NCBI GenBank assembly: GCA_035578905.1
Contig: JAQJVL010000327.1
Location: forward strand, 319,001 to 383,000
DNA length: 64,000 nucleotides
Reading direction: 5' to 3'
Source: Stictocephala bisonia
Lineage: Eukaryota; Arthropoda; Insecta; Hemiptera; Membracidae
The translations under genes and the position numbers were made by a program. Positions 47,022 through 58,122 of the stretch are shown here, in pieces. Below the pieces are notes generated by a model, which was not told where the DNA came from, searched no databases, and saw only the letters and a program-made list of their open reading frames with translations. Each line of letters starts with the position of its first letter. Positions within the stretch are counted from its first letter, which is position 1.

Positions 47022-47684
47022 ATTGTTCCCTGGTGTAGATAGTGATGAAGGACATAATTAAATTTAGACCTTTTTTTAAACATATATGAATGACATTCAT
47101 CTACTTATAATATTTAAAGAGCACAAAGTACTTTTATATTGCCTCAGTTATAAGATATACATATTTTAAATCTAAAGTGTTCTAATAATAGATTCAAGGT
47201 TAAAATTTTGATTAGCAAAAACTTCTCCTCGTTTTTAAAGGAGGGAGAAGGTAGGATTGAAAAGAAGAAGAAGAACAGATATGTTTTCTTAAGCAGCAAA
47301 CAACTAAGCTAAATTGTTTGATCAGTACGAGTATTAATAAATACTTGGACTTACAACCTAGAATTTTAATTCCTGGCCCAAGTAGGAGATACAGGCCAAA
47401 ACAAATTATGTACATTTCTGTTAATTTTTGTTTCGAAACCTTCTCTAACTTCAACCTCAACTAATTTCATCTTTACATGTTTATTTCTAAATGGAAGAGA
47501 TAATAGTTCCTGTTGAAACGTTCTCTTTCTTCCATATAGGTCAAACACGAGTAAAAACAGTGAGTCCCGAAAAATGGCATATAAAAATAGGGTCACGACT
47601 AGAAGGTTAAACTTTCCAAAATGTTATATATTTGGATCCCTGAAAGAGAAAATATATTTCATCAGTAAATAAAAACAATGTTAG

Positions 47685-48030
47685 GTTAGGTATGCCAATA
47701 CAGACTGTTGGGTGGTTTTCGTGCCTCAGAACACAGTCTCTCAGGTACACTGATGGATGGTTTACGAACCTCAGGACAACAGCGTACTAAGGACAAGTCA
47801 TTTCAACCGGTTTGGTGTCCGTAAACAAATGACTAAAGGAAAGGAAGCTTTGGTTTAGAGTTGATAAAGATAACAGTAGCAGAGCCCCTCTTCTTTTTAT
47901 CGAGATGAATTGTTAGGTCAGGTATTTTTTTTTGCCTGTTGGGTGGTTTTCGTGCCTCAGAACAACAACATACTAAGAATAAGTCGTTTGAGCCGGTTTG
48001 AAGTCCGTAAACAAGTAACTTAGGGAAGGA
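47685..48030. repeat. Imperfect direct duplication, about 110-130 bp per copy, 230 bp apart
   Basis: GTTGGGTGGTTTTCGTGCCT and its neighbours (TTAGGTTAGGTA or TTAGGTCAGGTA upstream, CCGGTTTG-TGTCCGTAAACAA downstream) occur at about 47680-47835 and again at about 47910-48025. Confidence 0.7.
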
Positions 48031-48094
48031 TGTTTGGTTGGAGACTTGGGAAAGGAAGTGCGATCCACCTCTTGCGTGAAGGCTGAATGGATGC

Positions 48095-48235
48095 AGCTTC
48101 CTCCTCATCCAGGATGTTGGCAGCTAGGTGGCGGAGTCAGCAGGTCTTTCTACCTCTAGGGTGTTGGCTGTTCTCAGGTCACTCTTCATCCAGTGTGTTG
48201 GCTTCTCCAGAGTGTTGTCCACTAAGCGTCGGTGG
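48095..48235. repeat. Short imperfect repeat around GTGTTGGCT
   Basis: Four units of roughly 35-45 bp share TCCAGxGTGTTGGC. They lie just upstream of the pogo-like element. Confidence 0.5.
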
Positions 48236-48278
48236 CTGGTATGATTTGAACTGTGAACACGGGTTACATTTATAAGGA

Positions 48279-50077
48279 GCGCGGGTTCAATTGTAACACG
48301 GGGCAAATGTAACAGTCTGTACTGCCATCTGGCGGCAAATAGATTTACAAGTCACTCCTAAAAAAGTCAAAGCTAAAACCCGTAGCTCTAGTATCACTCC
48401 ACATGTTATGGCTGTGAGTGGTTTCTGTTTACCGGATTGTTTTGAAGTTTAGTGAAAATTTGAAGTTTAGTGAAAAGGTAAGTAAAATCATTTTATTCTT
48501 GTTTTCTAGCTTAATTAGTATGTAGTATATGATAACCACAATATGTTTACTGCTCTCTACGTTTCTTCCGCTATATTTTACTGTATTTAGGAGAACGACT
48601 AGTCAAATAGGTTAGGTTCAGGGCTCGGTCAAAGCGAAACGTGCATCTGGGGGGCAAATGTAACAGCTCTGTTACAATACAACACTGTTACAACACTATT
48701 ACAATTGACCCGCACTTTGTTTTAAATTCTTGTTGCTCTTTTCAATTATTCAATACGTTTATTTTATAAATTTTAAAGCTGAAACACTAAGAGCTTTTGT
48801 TCTTTATGTTCCAGAATGGTGCGAAATCGTATCAGACGGACAGATCGGGGCCCATCGCAAGATACTATTGAAGCCTCTGCTAAGTTAGTGACGGAGCAGA
48901 ATTTTTCTGTTAGGGCTGCTGCAAAGGCTCACAATATTTTCCATGTAACTCTATAGAGATTCTAGGAAAAAAAATAACAATGTCAATGCTTTTATGGGGT
49001 ACAAGCCTCATAACAAAGTGTTTAATGAAGAAATGGAGGCATAATTGGCCTCCTACATAAATCTTGTGCTGACATCTTTTATGGCCTAACCTCAAAAGAA
49101 GTGAAGCAACTAGCATTTCAGTACGCTCAAAGGAACAGTTGCAAAATGCCGGAAAAATGGGTGGACACACAAATGGCAGGGCATGACTGGTTCACATCTT
49201 TCCTTAAAATAAATCCGACTTTGGCGATAAGGTCTTGGGAATCAACATCTTTGTCACAAGCAATGAATTTGAATCCGGAAAATGTAAATATGTTTTTTGA
49301 CAATCAGTCCAAAGTAATGTTATATTACATGTACGAGCCTCAAGATATATATAATCTATAAGAAACGGGTATTAATACTGCTCCTAGCCCTGGCAAGATA
49401 GTGGCTAAAAGGGGAAGCAAACAGGTTGGCGGAATAAACTCTCATGAAAGGGGAACGCTAATCACTATGTGCCTAGCTATAAACGCCATAGGCAATAGTA
49501 TTCCTCCTATGTTTATTTTTCCTAGGAAGAATTATCATTCCTATTTCATAAATAATGGTCCAGCTGGCTGCATTGGAGCAGCAAATGGCTCTGGATGGAT
49601 GCATTCAGAAGAATTCATCCAATTTCTTTAACACTTTAAGTTTGCTAAACCCACACTGGAAGGAAGGTTTTGTTAATAGCTGATAACCACGATTCTCACA
49701 TTCAAATGCCTGTCATAGATTGTTGTAGAAACAATGGTATTGTTCTTCTATATTTTCCTCCACATACCTCACACAAGCTCCAGCCATTGGACATACTTTG
49801 TTCGGCCCATTCAAAAAAGAATTTTAATGACGCTGCGGACGACTGGAGGAAAAATAATCGAGGAGAACACATTAACATCTATAATCTACCAGGGTTAGTA
49901 GCTAAAGCCTTGCCGTTTGCGGTTACCTCAAATAATGTGAAAAGTGGGTTCAAATGCACCGGAATTTACCCTTTTGACAGACTAGTGTTCTCAGATGAAG
50001 ACTATCTCCCGGCAAACGTCACTATCCAGCATCAGCCTCAGCCTGCTGTTGGAGAAGGAGCTGGAGAAGGTCTAGCA
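48279..50077 (+). mobile_element. pogo-like DNA transposon, left part, cut by a hAT insertion
   Basis: Its left region has GCGGGTTCAATTGTAACAC (48281-48299). The inverse TTACAATTGACCCGC lies at 48699-48713, and there are several GTAACA/TGTTAC motifs at 48300-48315 and 48655-48690, which look like subterminal repeats. A splice donor AAAG|GTAAGT near 48478 and an acceptor just before the start codon (CAG at 48812-48814) give a 5' noncoding exon, as in the intact relative at 60.6 kb. The hAT begins at 50078; I did not find the right end. Confidence 0.6.
48816..50077 (+). pseudogene. pogo/Tigger-like transposase pseudogene
   Basis: The ATG at 48816 opens a Psq-type helix-turn-helix (RAAAKAHNI). 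After stops come a WVDTQMAGHDWFTSFLK segment of the second DNA-binding domain and the DDE region: ETGINTAPSP with GKIVAKRGSKQVG, LIADNHDSHI (second Asp), YFPPHTSHKLQPLDI (third Asp) and FKCTGIYPFDR. The codon for the first catalytic Asp, normally in NLDETG, is now TAA at 49359-49361, so a nonsense change struck the active site itself. Other stops lie near 48955, 49044 and 49629. The C-terminus is interrupted by the hAT insertion. Confidence 0.85.
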
Positions 50078-50310
50078 CAACGGTCGGCAACTGGCGGACC
50101 GCGGCCCATCTCCGGACCGCGGAAGGTCAAAAACTGGACCACCAAAAATATTTTAATATCTCAAAAATATAAAATTTATAATTTTAAAAAGCCTTATCCT
50201 AAGTTTAATTGTCACAATCGAGTTGGCAACAACGCCGCTGCTTAGCCTGGCCAGCCTCGCGTAGAGTTGACAACACCGCCACCTCGCCGTTATTATGGTA
50301 TTAGCCGAAT

Positions 50311-50997
50311 TCCGCCTAGCCAGCCAGTCGGAGATGCGTAGTAGAGCTGAGAGGAAGTGAGTGTTGTTGAGACTGTTGCCGTTTCTCTTTTATGTTGTTC
50401 GCTCGGTTAACCTAGCCAGCTAGTCGGAGATGCGTAGTAGAGCTGAGAGGAAGTGAGTGTTGTTGTGACTGTTGCCGTTTCTCTTTTATGTTGTTCGCTC
50501 GGTTAACCTAGCCAGCTAGTCGGAGATGCGTAGTAGAGCTGAGAGGAAGTGAGTGTTGTTGTGACTGTTGCCGTTTCTATTTTATGTTGTTCGCTCGGTT
50601 AACCTAGCCAGCTAGTCGGAGATGCGTAGTAGAGCTGAGAGGAAGTGAGTGTTGTTGTGACTGTTGCCGTTTCTATTTTATGTTGTTCGCTCGGTTAACC
50701 TAGCCAGCTAGTCGGAGATGCGTAGTAGAGCTGAGAGGAAGTGAGTGTTGTTGTGACTGTTGCCGTTTCTCTTTTGTGTTGTTCGCTCGGTTAACCTAGC
50801 TAGCCAGTCGGAGATGCGTAGTAGAGCTGAGAGGAAGTGAGTGTTTTTGTGACTGTTGCCGTTTCTCTTTTGTGTTGTTCGCTCGGTTAACCTAGCCGGC
50901 CAGTCGGAGATGCGTAGTAGAGCTGAGAGGAAGTGAGTGTTGTTGTGACTGTTGCCGTTTCTCTTTTGTGTTGTTCGCTCGGTTAACCTAGCCGGCC
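50311..50997. repeat. 96-bp tandem repeat in the hAT leader, about 7 copies
   Basis: Units with GTCGGAGATGCGTAGTAGAG start at 50327, 50423, 50519 and so on. Each ends with GTTCGCTCGGTTAACCTAGCC. The array lies between the left end and the transposase start, where promoter or subterminal binding sites would be expected. Confidence 0.94.
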
Positions 50998-51069
50998 AAA
51001 TCAGTACTGTACATTAAACCACGTAAGTAAATTGTTTTGTAATTGTCGATGCTTTTGATTTTTATCAAT

Positions 51070-52880
51070 ATGGATCGTAAAAAGCGTAAAGTTGACAGTG
51101 AAAATAGGAAGTTTTTAACTGAATGGACTGAACAGGATTGTTTTACGCTTCCTGATAGACCTGGCGCTGTTTCAGTTTGCCTAATATGCAATAGAACTGT
51201 CGCTTTTATTAAAAGTACAAATTTAAAGAGGCATTATGAAACGACCCATCAAGAGTTTCATAAAGATTTTCCTCTGGGAAGTGAAGCTCAACAAGAAAAG
51301 CTGAAGAAATATCTAGCTTCTTACAAAAAAAGCTCGTCTTCGAAGTATGAGCGAGCAAGAAAAATCTGCAGACGCAGCTTTGCGTGTATGTTGGACGCTC
51401 AAAACACACAAGAAGCAATTTTCAGACTCTGAGATAGTTAAAGAATATATGCTAGGAGAGGTCGAAGCACTTTTTGAAGATAAAAAGGACGTTGTTGCCA
51501 CAATTCAAGGTATTCCATTGTCGGCAAAAAACAATACAAGAAGAACAGAAATATTGGCTGCAGACAATAAAAGGAGTTTGATAGAACTTCTCTTAAAGGC
51601 GCCTTGCAACGCCATAGCACTTGATGAAACATGTGATATTGTTGACGACGAACAAATGTCTTTTTTTGTGAGATTTTATGATATTGAAAATAAATATTTA
51701 TTGAAGAATTGCTTGCAGTCTTGCTATTTAAAGGCCAAACTCGTGGAGAAGATTTATTCCAGGCTTTTGATGACTTCATGACAAAATCAAACATTAGTTA
51801 CGAAAAAATTGTGTCTTTCAACTGATGGTGCTCCAGCTATGGTAGGAAAAGAAAGGGGGCTTGTAAAGCGAATCAAATAAAAGAATGTAGGGCTACTATG
51901 TTACCAATGCATAATTCACCAGGCATCCCTATGTGGGAAACTTAGTGACACTCTGAAAGAGGCAATGAACAACTTGATCAAGTTGATTAATTTTATGAGG
52001 AGTCGTTCTGCTCTTCAGCACAGACAGTTCAAAGTTTTTCTATCTGAGTGTAATTCAATGCATTCTGACTTACTTCAACACAACAATGTTCGTTGGCTAA
52101 GTAAAGGTGAAGTGATGGAATGTTTTTGGCAAATAAAACGAGAAATTACTACTTTCCTAGAAAACTTGAATACCCAAGAAGAAATAAAGCATTTGGAGTT
52201 TCTGGGAAACAAAAAAAGTATGTTGAATGTGGCTTTCCTGAAAGACGTTTTGCAACACTTCAATGTGCTCAATACCGAACTACAAGGAAATGAGAAATTG
52301 ATATGTGATCTGATACAAATTGTGTCTTCGTTCCGTCGTAAGCTCAATATTTTTGAAAAAGACATTGCAAGTCAAAAACTAATTCACTTTCCAACAACGC
52401 TTGAATATAAGAATAGTTCTGAATCAGAAATAGAGGTCACAGTATTTTTAAATTTCATTGAAGATATTAAAAATGAATTTGCAGGAAGATTTGCAGACTT
52501 TGCAGAGGTAGAGAAGATGTCGGCATTCTTAAATGCGCCTTTTGCAGTTCCTCCAGCAGGAGAATGGAGTGATGTTGCTGCGAATTTGTTCCCAATTTCA
52601 AAGCCCTTGCTCCAAAATGGAGATTATAGACTTGCAGGAAGACATTTTGTTGCAAATGTATAAAACTGCATCCACCCAAGAATTTTGGCTTAAACATGTC
52701 CAAGAGAAATATGAAAACTGCAAGAAATTGGCTATTTACCTTGCTACTATGTTTGGCTCCACATATCTTTGTGAAACTTCGTTTTCAAAAATGAATTTAT
52801 TGAAGAACAGTATCGCTCAAGATTGACAGACGCTCATCTTGAGGACACTCTTCGCATTAGCTGTTCCCAGCGTGAACCTT
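51070..52880 (+). pseudogene. hAT transposase pseudogene with BED zinc finger (ZBED5/FAM200-like type)
   Basis: ATG at 51070. A BED-type finger lies near 51170-51250 (CLICNRT, then HYETTH). After a frameshift near 51345 the frame continues with the RNase H-like region: LDETCDIVDDEQMSFFVRFY (near 51620-51690, first Asp), STDGAPAMVGKERG (near 51820-51860, second Asp), then CIIHQASLCGK and NVRWLSKGEV (near 52087-52116). The C-terminal dimerisation motif is present as GSTYLCETSFSKMN (near 52752-52790), then RLTDAHLEDTLRI in another frame. Stops near 51779 and 51880 and at least three frameshifts make it dead. The closest known style is the ZBED5/FAM200/GTF2IRD2-type hAT group. Confidence 0.85.
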
Positions 52881-52925
52881 AAAAAACTGGCTCAAGACCA
52901 CGAGTGTAATTTTTCCAATTGATTT

Positions 52926-53302
52926 TTTAATAAAAACGTATACTTATTTGTTGTATTTTACATTGTGAGTGAAAATTAAAATAAGTTAACAAACCATACA
53001 AGTGCTTTTGGCAGATCGTTGTGATATGCCTCCTTCGAGTGAGTCAAGTGAAACGCACAAATCTATATTATAAATATAGATACACTAGTATATTTTACTT
53101 GTATTAGAAAAACTGTCGTATTACAGCAGGCCCTCATTAGATCTTGCCAAGCCAACTTACTTAGATTAGGTTTTTTATTAATTTTTGCAATCAAATATTA
53201 CATTGTTTTGAATATTTTTTCGCCGTTTGAATTTAAGTTGTTACTCTTCTATGGACATTAATATTATTTATATATGATAGTCGAAACCCAAACTTATATA
53301 TT
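52926..53302. other. AT-rich DNA between hAT and copy B
   Basis: No feature is seen. The right end of the hAT and of the pogo-like element should lie here if they survived, but I could not find them. Confidence 0.5.
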
Positions 53303-53835
53303 CAATAATTGAGTAGCCCAGTTTCAAAACTCGTTATCTCCAATTTTTTTCAAATTTGATTTAAGGCCGCCATTTTGATCTCAGGCCTCATACGCAACTA
53401 ATTGTACATGTTAAAGGCTGCAAAACATGTTAGAAACGTATTTACAATGGCCATCAAACTTTGATACTGCTGCATAACTCGTCATATGTACCTCACGCAC
53501 TGCTGCAAAAGCCGTTATAGTTGCTAAACAAATACTGCAACAGAACTCGTTATCTCCCAATGGAGTACAATGTATTGATATTATTACTGCTGCAAACTAC
53601 GTTATGTTCAATGGGTTCAGTTGTAATATATTCTAATACAAATGCTTATTTTTATACATTTTCCATTATAATTTGATCACTATTTGTGTATTTGGAGGAA
53701 TTTCAAGTTGTCCTGTTGGCATTCCTGCATTCTAGACGATTGAGACACCTGCAATTAGTCAACTGCAAACAAAAGTTGTTATTGTGGAATATTGATGGTT
53801 GTTTCATTTAGTTCACGATTTATTATTAAACAATA

Positions 53836-56095
53836 ATGAATATTGTACCAGCAGAGGTTGAGAAAGGTAGAAAGAAGAAGAGAAATATCAGTGAATGGTC
53901 AAGGACAAAGGCTAAAAGAATGAGGTACGTGTAAAGTTTTACTATCTGTTGTAGATCTGAGCCTAGGCCGTAGCGTACTAGGCCTAGGATTTCTCTCTCA
54001 TCAGCAAATAAATTCTAAAAATAATAATATTGCATGTTTAAATTAACTAAATTCTGAGTGATTCTATTAATTTTAATTTTGTTCAGCTTCAATCGTTTCG
54101 GGCTCTGTTGATAATAACTTACTCTTCCTCTTTATAGTGAGCTCAACAGACACTAAGTCAAGTTGCGAAACCGTTGATAATTAAATTATTTAGAACACTC
54201 AGCAGTTATCCAGGAATTAAACACATCTTGATGGTATATTAATTAAGTGATCCAGAGGCTATAACATGACGCAATAGTAATCCACTATTTTATTTACAGA
54301 TACAGTTCTCCTGGGCTTCCACAAAAACCAACATGCAAGCATTCCTCGAAGACTCTGAAATGTTCTGAAGTATCAATGCAAGACGTAAGGCGCTTCCATC
54401 AGAAGTTTTACTGTACACCGAAGAGGATTGCTCAGCACAATTTCATTTTGCGCCATGTGACAGTGGAAACACCAAAACGTCGAAGGGGGAATACAACACG
54501 TATTAGAGATACTTCTGATGAAGATGATGGTGATGAACCCCTCACTTCGAAAAAGAAGGTAACAACTAAATATTGTATTCCATGTCTCAAAGGGGACAAG
54601 ATCGAGAATATGCCAGTCTGTAAAACCTTTTTTATACAGACTTTGGCAATTTCACGGGACAGAGTACAAAACGTATGCAGAAAGTTTTTGGAAACAGGAG
54701 ATGCACCACTTGAAGCTCGAGGCGGTGATCGAAAGAAGGAGTTGTTTATTGGTAGAAAACAGTCCGTTAAAGCTTTTATTGAGTCTGTACCAGTTGTAGA
54801 AAGTCACTACTGTCGTGGAAAAAATATTCATCGTCAGTACGTATCAAGTGATCTGACTATAAAAAAACTTTGGGACAGATATCAGGCTACTTGTGATCCA
54901 GATTTAACTGTTAAATATGATTATTTTATAACCATATTTGACAATGAGTATAACATTGGCTTTGGTGCACCGGCAACAGACTGTTGCTCAACATGCTTAC
55001 GCTTGAAAGAAGAAATAAAATTTTGTAGGGATATGGAGAAGAAATTATCTCTCAAAACTGAGCTCCGTGTTCACAAAATGAAAGCTGATGCTTTTTACAA
55101 TATAGTCCGAGATGAGAATCCAAAAGAGATGACTCTCAGCTTCGACTGCCAAAAACATCAGGTAATACCAAAGATCCCTGATCAGTCTTTGTATTACCGT
55201 CGACAGATGTACAGTTCTCTTTATATAACTTTACAGTTTGTCAAGGGTCATCACACTCCCCACTCACAAAAGAGTCTGTATATTCATATGTGTGGCTAGA
55301 ACATGAATTTCCTAAAGGATCCAATCAAATTTCATCGGCAATTTATCATAGATTAAAATCATTAGATCTAACTGGCATTTGCACCATAAAGCTGATAGCC
55401 GATGGGTGCGGAGGACAAAACAAATTTCCATGCTTATGGCAATGCTTTCAAAATTTTTGGTAGAGGATGCACCACCAACACTCAAAAACATAAAAGTTAT
55501 TTTCCCAATAGTTGGGGCATTCCCTCATTCCTCCCGATAGGGTATTTGGGATGATTGAGAGGGACATTAAAAAGCATGACACACTTCTATCTGATGAAGA
55601 TTACATTTCAATATTCAACAAACATGCAACTGTTGTGCGTTTAGGGGAAGAATGCAAAGTATATGACTGGAAAAAAGAAGTATTTAATGTTGTAAAAAAC
55701 CTGCTACCTTGCATTTTAAACTGCAACCCTGTAAAAGGATTGTATTAAGTCGAGTAAAAGGTAACTTAAACAGGGCTCTTATAAGAGGAGAGGTGAACTA
55801 TAGTACAAACGTTGGTGAGGGGAAAACCATCCTAAAACGCGGAAAGAATTTCAAAGACCTAATCCCTGCAAAAGTTAAGAAAGGAGTGTTGCTGAAAGAG
55901 GAAAAGGTTAAGGATATTGTATCTCTCATGGAGGTCCATTTTTCAGCAAATTGGAAAGATAAACCAGAGTTAAACTTTTTAAAGAAGGTAATATCACAGC
56001 AAGAAGTATTACAGCAACAAGGTCAAGTAATCGAAGAAGATGCAGACTCTGACTCAGGCGATATCATGGAAGACGAAGGAGTTATTCCAATTTAG
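53836..56095 (+). pseudogene. Copy B transposase, two exons, DDE type, frameshifted
   Basis: Exon 1 (53836-53924) encodes a basic stretch (GRKKKRNISEW) and ends at AG|GTACGT. The acceptor TTTACAG ends at 54299, and joining gives an in-frame passage into YSPGLPQKPTCKHSS and the long ORF. Cys motifs (CKHSSKTLKC, CCSTCLRLKEE), a basic patch, KLWDRY, and YYRRQMYSS match the family of copy A. Candidate catalytic residues are Asp in LSFDCQ (codon 55144), Asp in IADGCGGQNK (codon 55401) and Glu in VFGMIERD (codon 55557), in proper order. Frameshifts near 55250, 55420, 55510 and 55735 disable it. The stop is at 56093. I do not recognise the superfamily with certainty; Sola-like is one guess. Confidence 0.75.
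53925..54299 (+). other. Predicted intron in copy B transposase
   Basis: Donor AG|GTACGTGT and a pyrimidine-rich acceptor TATTTTATTTACAG|A fit consensus. Exon 1 leaves two bases and exon 2 adds one to complete an Arg codon, keeping the frame. Confidence 0.7.
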
Positions 56096-56436
56096 GCTAT
56101 ACAATCAAGTTATAATGATTTACACTACCTATTTTAATTTTTTAATAATTTAACACATTTTATTGGTTTGATTCATTTACATGGTGCAACAGTTTTATGT
56201 GTTTTGCTATGTTTATTCAACTAATAAATTTTTTGTTAATTTTTAAATTTGCGTTTTTTTTAATTCCAAACAGTTAGAAGGCCTTAAGATAATGTAACAT
56301 AACAAATATAGTGAAATTCATAGTGAAATAATAGGTTTTTACAACGTATAAATTACTGAAACAAAACTCGTCATCTTTCGTAATGGTTCAAAACCCATTA
56401 TAATGCTAATACTGCTGCAAAACCTGTTATGTGCAT

Positions 56437-56459
56437 TTTTTTTTTTTTTTTTTTTTTTC
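56437..56459. repeat. Poly-T tract
   Basis: About 22 consecutive T, inside the right subterminal part of copy B. Confidence 0.9.
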
Positions 56460-56913
56460 TTTATTTACTGACAAATTTCAAAGCAATGATTTATAACCTC
56501 TTCCATCAAGTATATTTTTTTACATTTAATAAAAATGTTACCAAACTGCTATTTTTTTGTATAGTCATACCCCAGTTTTTTGCCGTTTTTGGATAAAACG
56601 TTTAGATGGAGTTAACGAGTCTTGAAACTGGACAACTCAATTAATAGTATTGATTTGTGCATTAGTTTGATTCACTCGATTAAGGCGTATAACGAAGTTT
56701 CACCTAGTTTTTTACTGGACCCCCAAACTTATTTTTAAATATGTCTGGACCCACACAAAATTAGGCGATTTATCCGCAACTTCTTAGCAGGTATGCAATA
56801 CCAGGAAGAAGAAGAAGAAGATGGAACTGTGACAGAACGAGCTTGTTTCGGCAAATGTTGTGTTCACACAACCTTGAAGTCAACACTCAGTCTGCCACAG
56901 CTTTCACCTTTTT

Positions 56914-57282
56914 TTAAGAGAAGCAAGAGAGGTTGCATAGTTTGCGCAGATTTCTAAACTGCAGGAGTTTTTGGGAGGGTTCATTGGAAGGAGGTGAAGT
57001 CTCAGACTTTTCCGACGCTGGCTTGGGCCAAGTCGGAGGCGCAGTTGCAACCTTCTCAAACGCTGGCCTCGGAGAAGGAAGTGACGAGACAGGGATCGGC
57101 ACCACGGAGTCCGTCGTTGAGTACAGCCTCGATTCCATGATCGTAGGCTCTTCCAAGGCTACATCCAAAATCACACCCCTCAAGGTCTCCTCCAGGATAG
57201 ACGTCTTCCTCGGCACTGTAACCGTGGCTGGCATGGTGGATTTTCTTGTCCAAGGATCAATCTCTCCCAAGTTCGAAGACAA
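56914..57282 (-). CDS. Unrecognised Pro/Ser/Thr-rich ORF, left copy
   Basis: Minus-strand frame whose product aligns without gaps to the right copy over about 100 residues. Shared blocks are RKTS-LE, LEEPTIM-SR, TDSVVPI and PKPASE. Low complexity, no membrane segment, no known domain. The arms face apart, so the frames point away from each other. It may be an exon or internal ORF of an undescribed mobile element, or simply an open frame in GC-rich repeat DNA. Confidence 0.35.
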   Translation of the reverse strand: MSSNLGEIDPWTRKSTMPATVTVPRKTSILEETLRGVILDVALEEPTIMESRLYSTTDSVVPIPVSSLPSPRPAFEKVATAPPTWPKPASEKSETSPPSNEPSQKLLQFRNLRKLCNLSCFS

Positions 57283-58122
57283 GTGCAGTATAGGAGCGGA
57301 AGATGTGCGTACCTCGGCCGGAGCAGCAGATGTGATGTTACAGTGAAATCCTCGCCCTTCTTGTCAGCGAGATCTGGCCTACTACTGATTGGGTGATAGA
57401 GACAGACCAATCAGAAGCAAGATGAGTTTAACAAACCTAATCACGATTAGATGTGTTATCATTAATTGATCTCCAATACGCACACCTACAACTGCTTATA
57501 ATGAACGGAGTAGAGAATGAGCAGGATTCGGAAACAGTAAAGAAATGCCTTCTACACTAGTTCATTCAAGCAACTCGAGCGAACCAAGAATCAAGAAGGA
57601 ACCAAAGTGGTAACAAATTATTTTCATCGGTAATACACTTTATATGCAATATAAATGTAAATACTACCAAATATTGCTGGTGCCGTTGAAAAGGTTGTTT
57701 AGACTTAGCATATGTCGCATATAACCAATATTAAAATATTGGTGGCCTTGAAAAAGGTAATTTTAGATGGAGCAAGTATCTCACTGTAACATCACATCTT
57801 CTGCTCCTACACTGCATCTGTCTTCGAACTTGAGAAATATAAACCCTTGGAACGGAAAATCCACCATGTCTGCCGAGGCTTCAGCACCGAGGAAGACATC
57901 TATGCTGGAGAACGCCTTGAAGGGTGTGATCTCGGATGAGGCCTTGGAAGAGCCTACGATCATGAACTCGAGGCCGTGCTCACCGACAGACTCAGTAGTG
58001 CCGATCCTTTTTTCGCCACTTCCTTCTCCGATGCCAGATTTGGAGAATGCTGCAACTGCACCTCGGACTTACCCCAAGCCAGCGTCGGAGAATTCTGCGA
58101 CTCCACGTCCTTCCAATGAACC
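56978..58122. repeat. Large inverted repeat with divergent open frames
   Basis: 56978-57347 is the imperfect reverse complement of 57779-58122 (arms about 345-370 bp, spacer about 430 bp). One 24-bp length difference lies near the inner end. GC content of the arms is far above the surroundings. Both arms keep a 100-codon frame open with matching residues and no gaps. I do not recognise the family. Confidence 0.85.
57724..57743. repeat. Perfect 9-bp inverted repeat
   Basis: ACCAATATT is mirrored as AATATTGGT around two A residues, in the spacer of the large inverted repeat. GGTGCCGTTGAAAAGG or GGTGGCCTTGAAAAAGG follows related ATATTG motifs at 57673 and 57738, with a similar GTGGCCTTAAAAAAG at 58426. 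Confidence 0.7.

Larger units (their letters stand above)
50078..52925 (+). mobile_element. hAT element (left end present, right TIR not found)
   Basis: It begins with CAACGGTCGGCAACTGGCGG and GGACCGCGG motifs, the style of hAT ends with repeated (G)CGGACCGCGG pieces (50078-50126). It contains a 96-bp tandem repeat leader and a BED/hAT transposase pseudogene. No inverted copy of the left end was found up to 53300, so the right terminus seems lost or strongly diverged. Confidence 0.7.
53303..56646 (+). mobile_element. DNA transposon copy B with terminal and subterminal repeats, about 3.3 kb
   Basis: 53303-53341 and the reverse complement of 56608-56646 match at 33 of 39 positions, core CAGTTTCAAAACTCGTTAT. 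Inside both ends the related motif ACTGCTGCAAAACTCGTTAT recurs: on the left at about 53426, 53465, 53500, 53540 and 53585, on the right at about 56353 and 56408. The element encloses a spliced, frameshifted transposase. I could not decide the target-site duplication, because the flanks are AT-rich. Confidence 0.8.

Noticed and set aside
52926..53302. Right ends of the hAT and pogo-like elements
   Set aside because: I looked for inverted copies of CAACGGTCGGCAAC and of GCGGGTTCAATTG here and found none.
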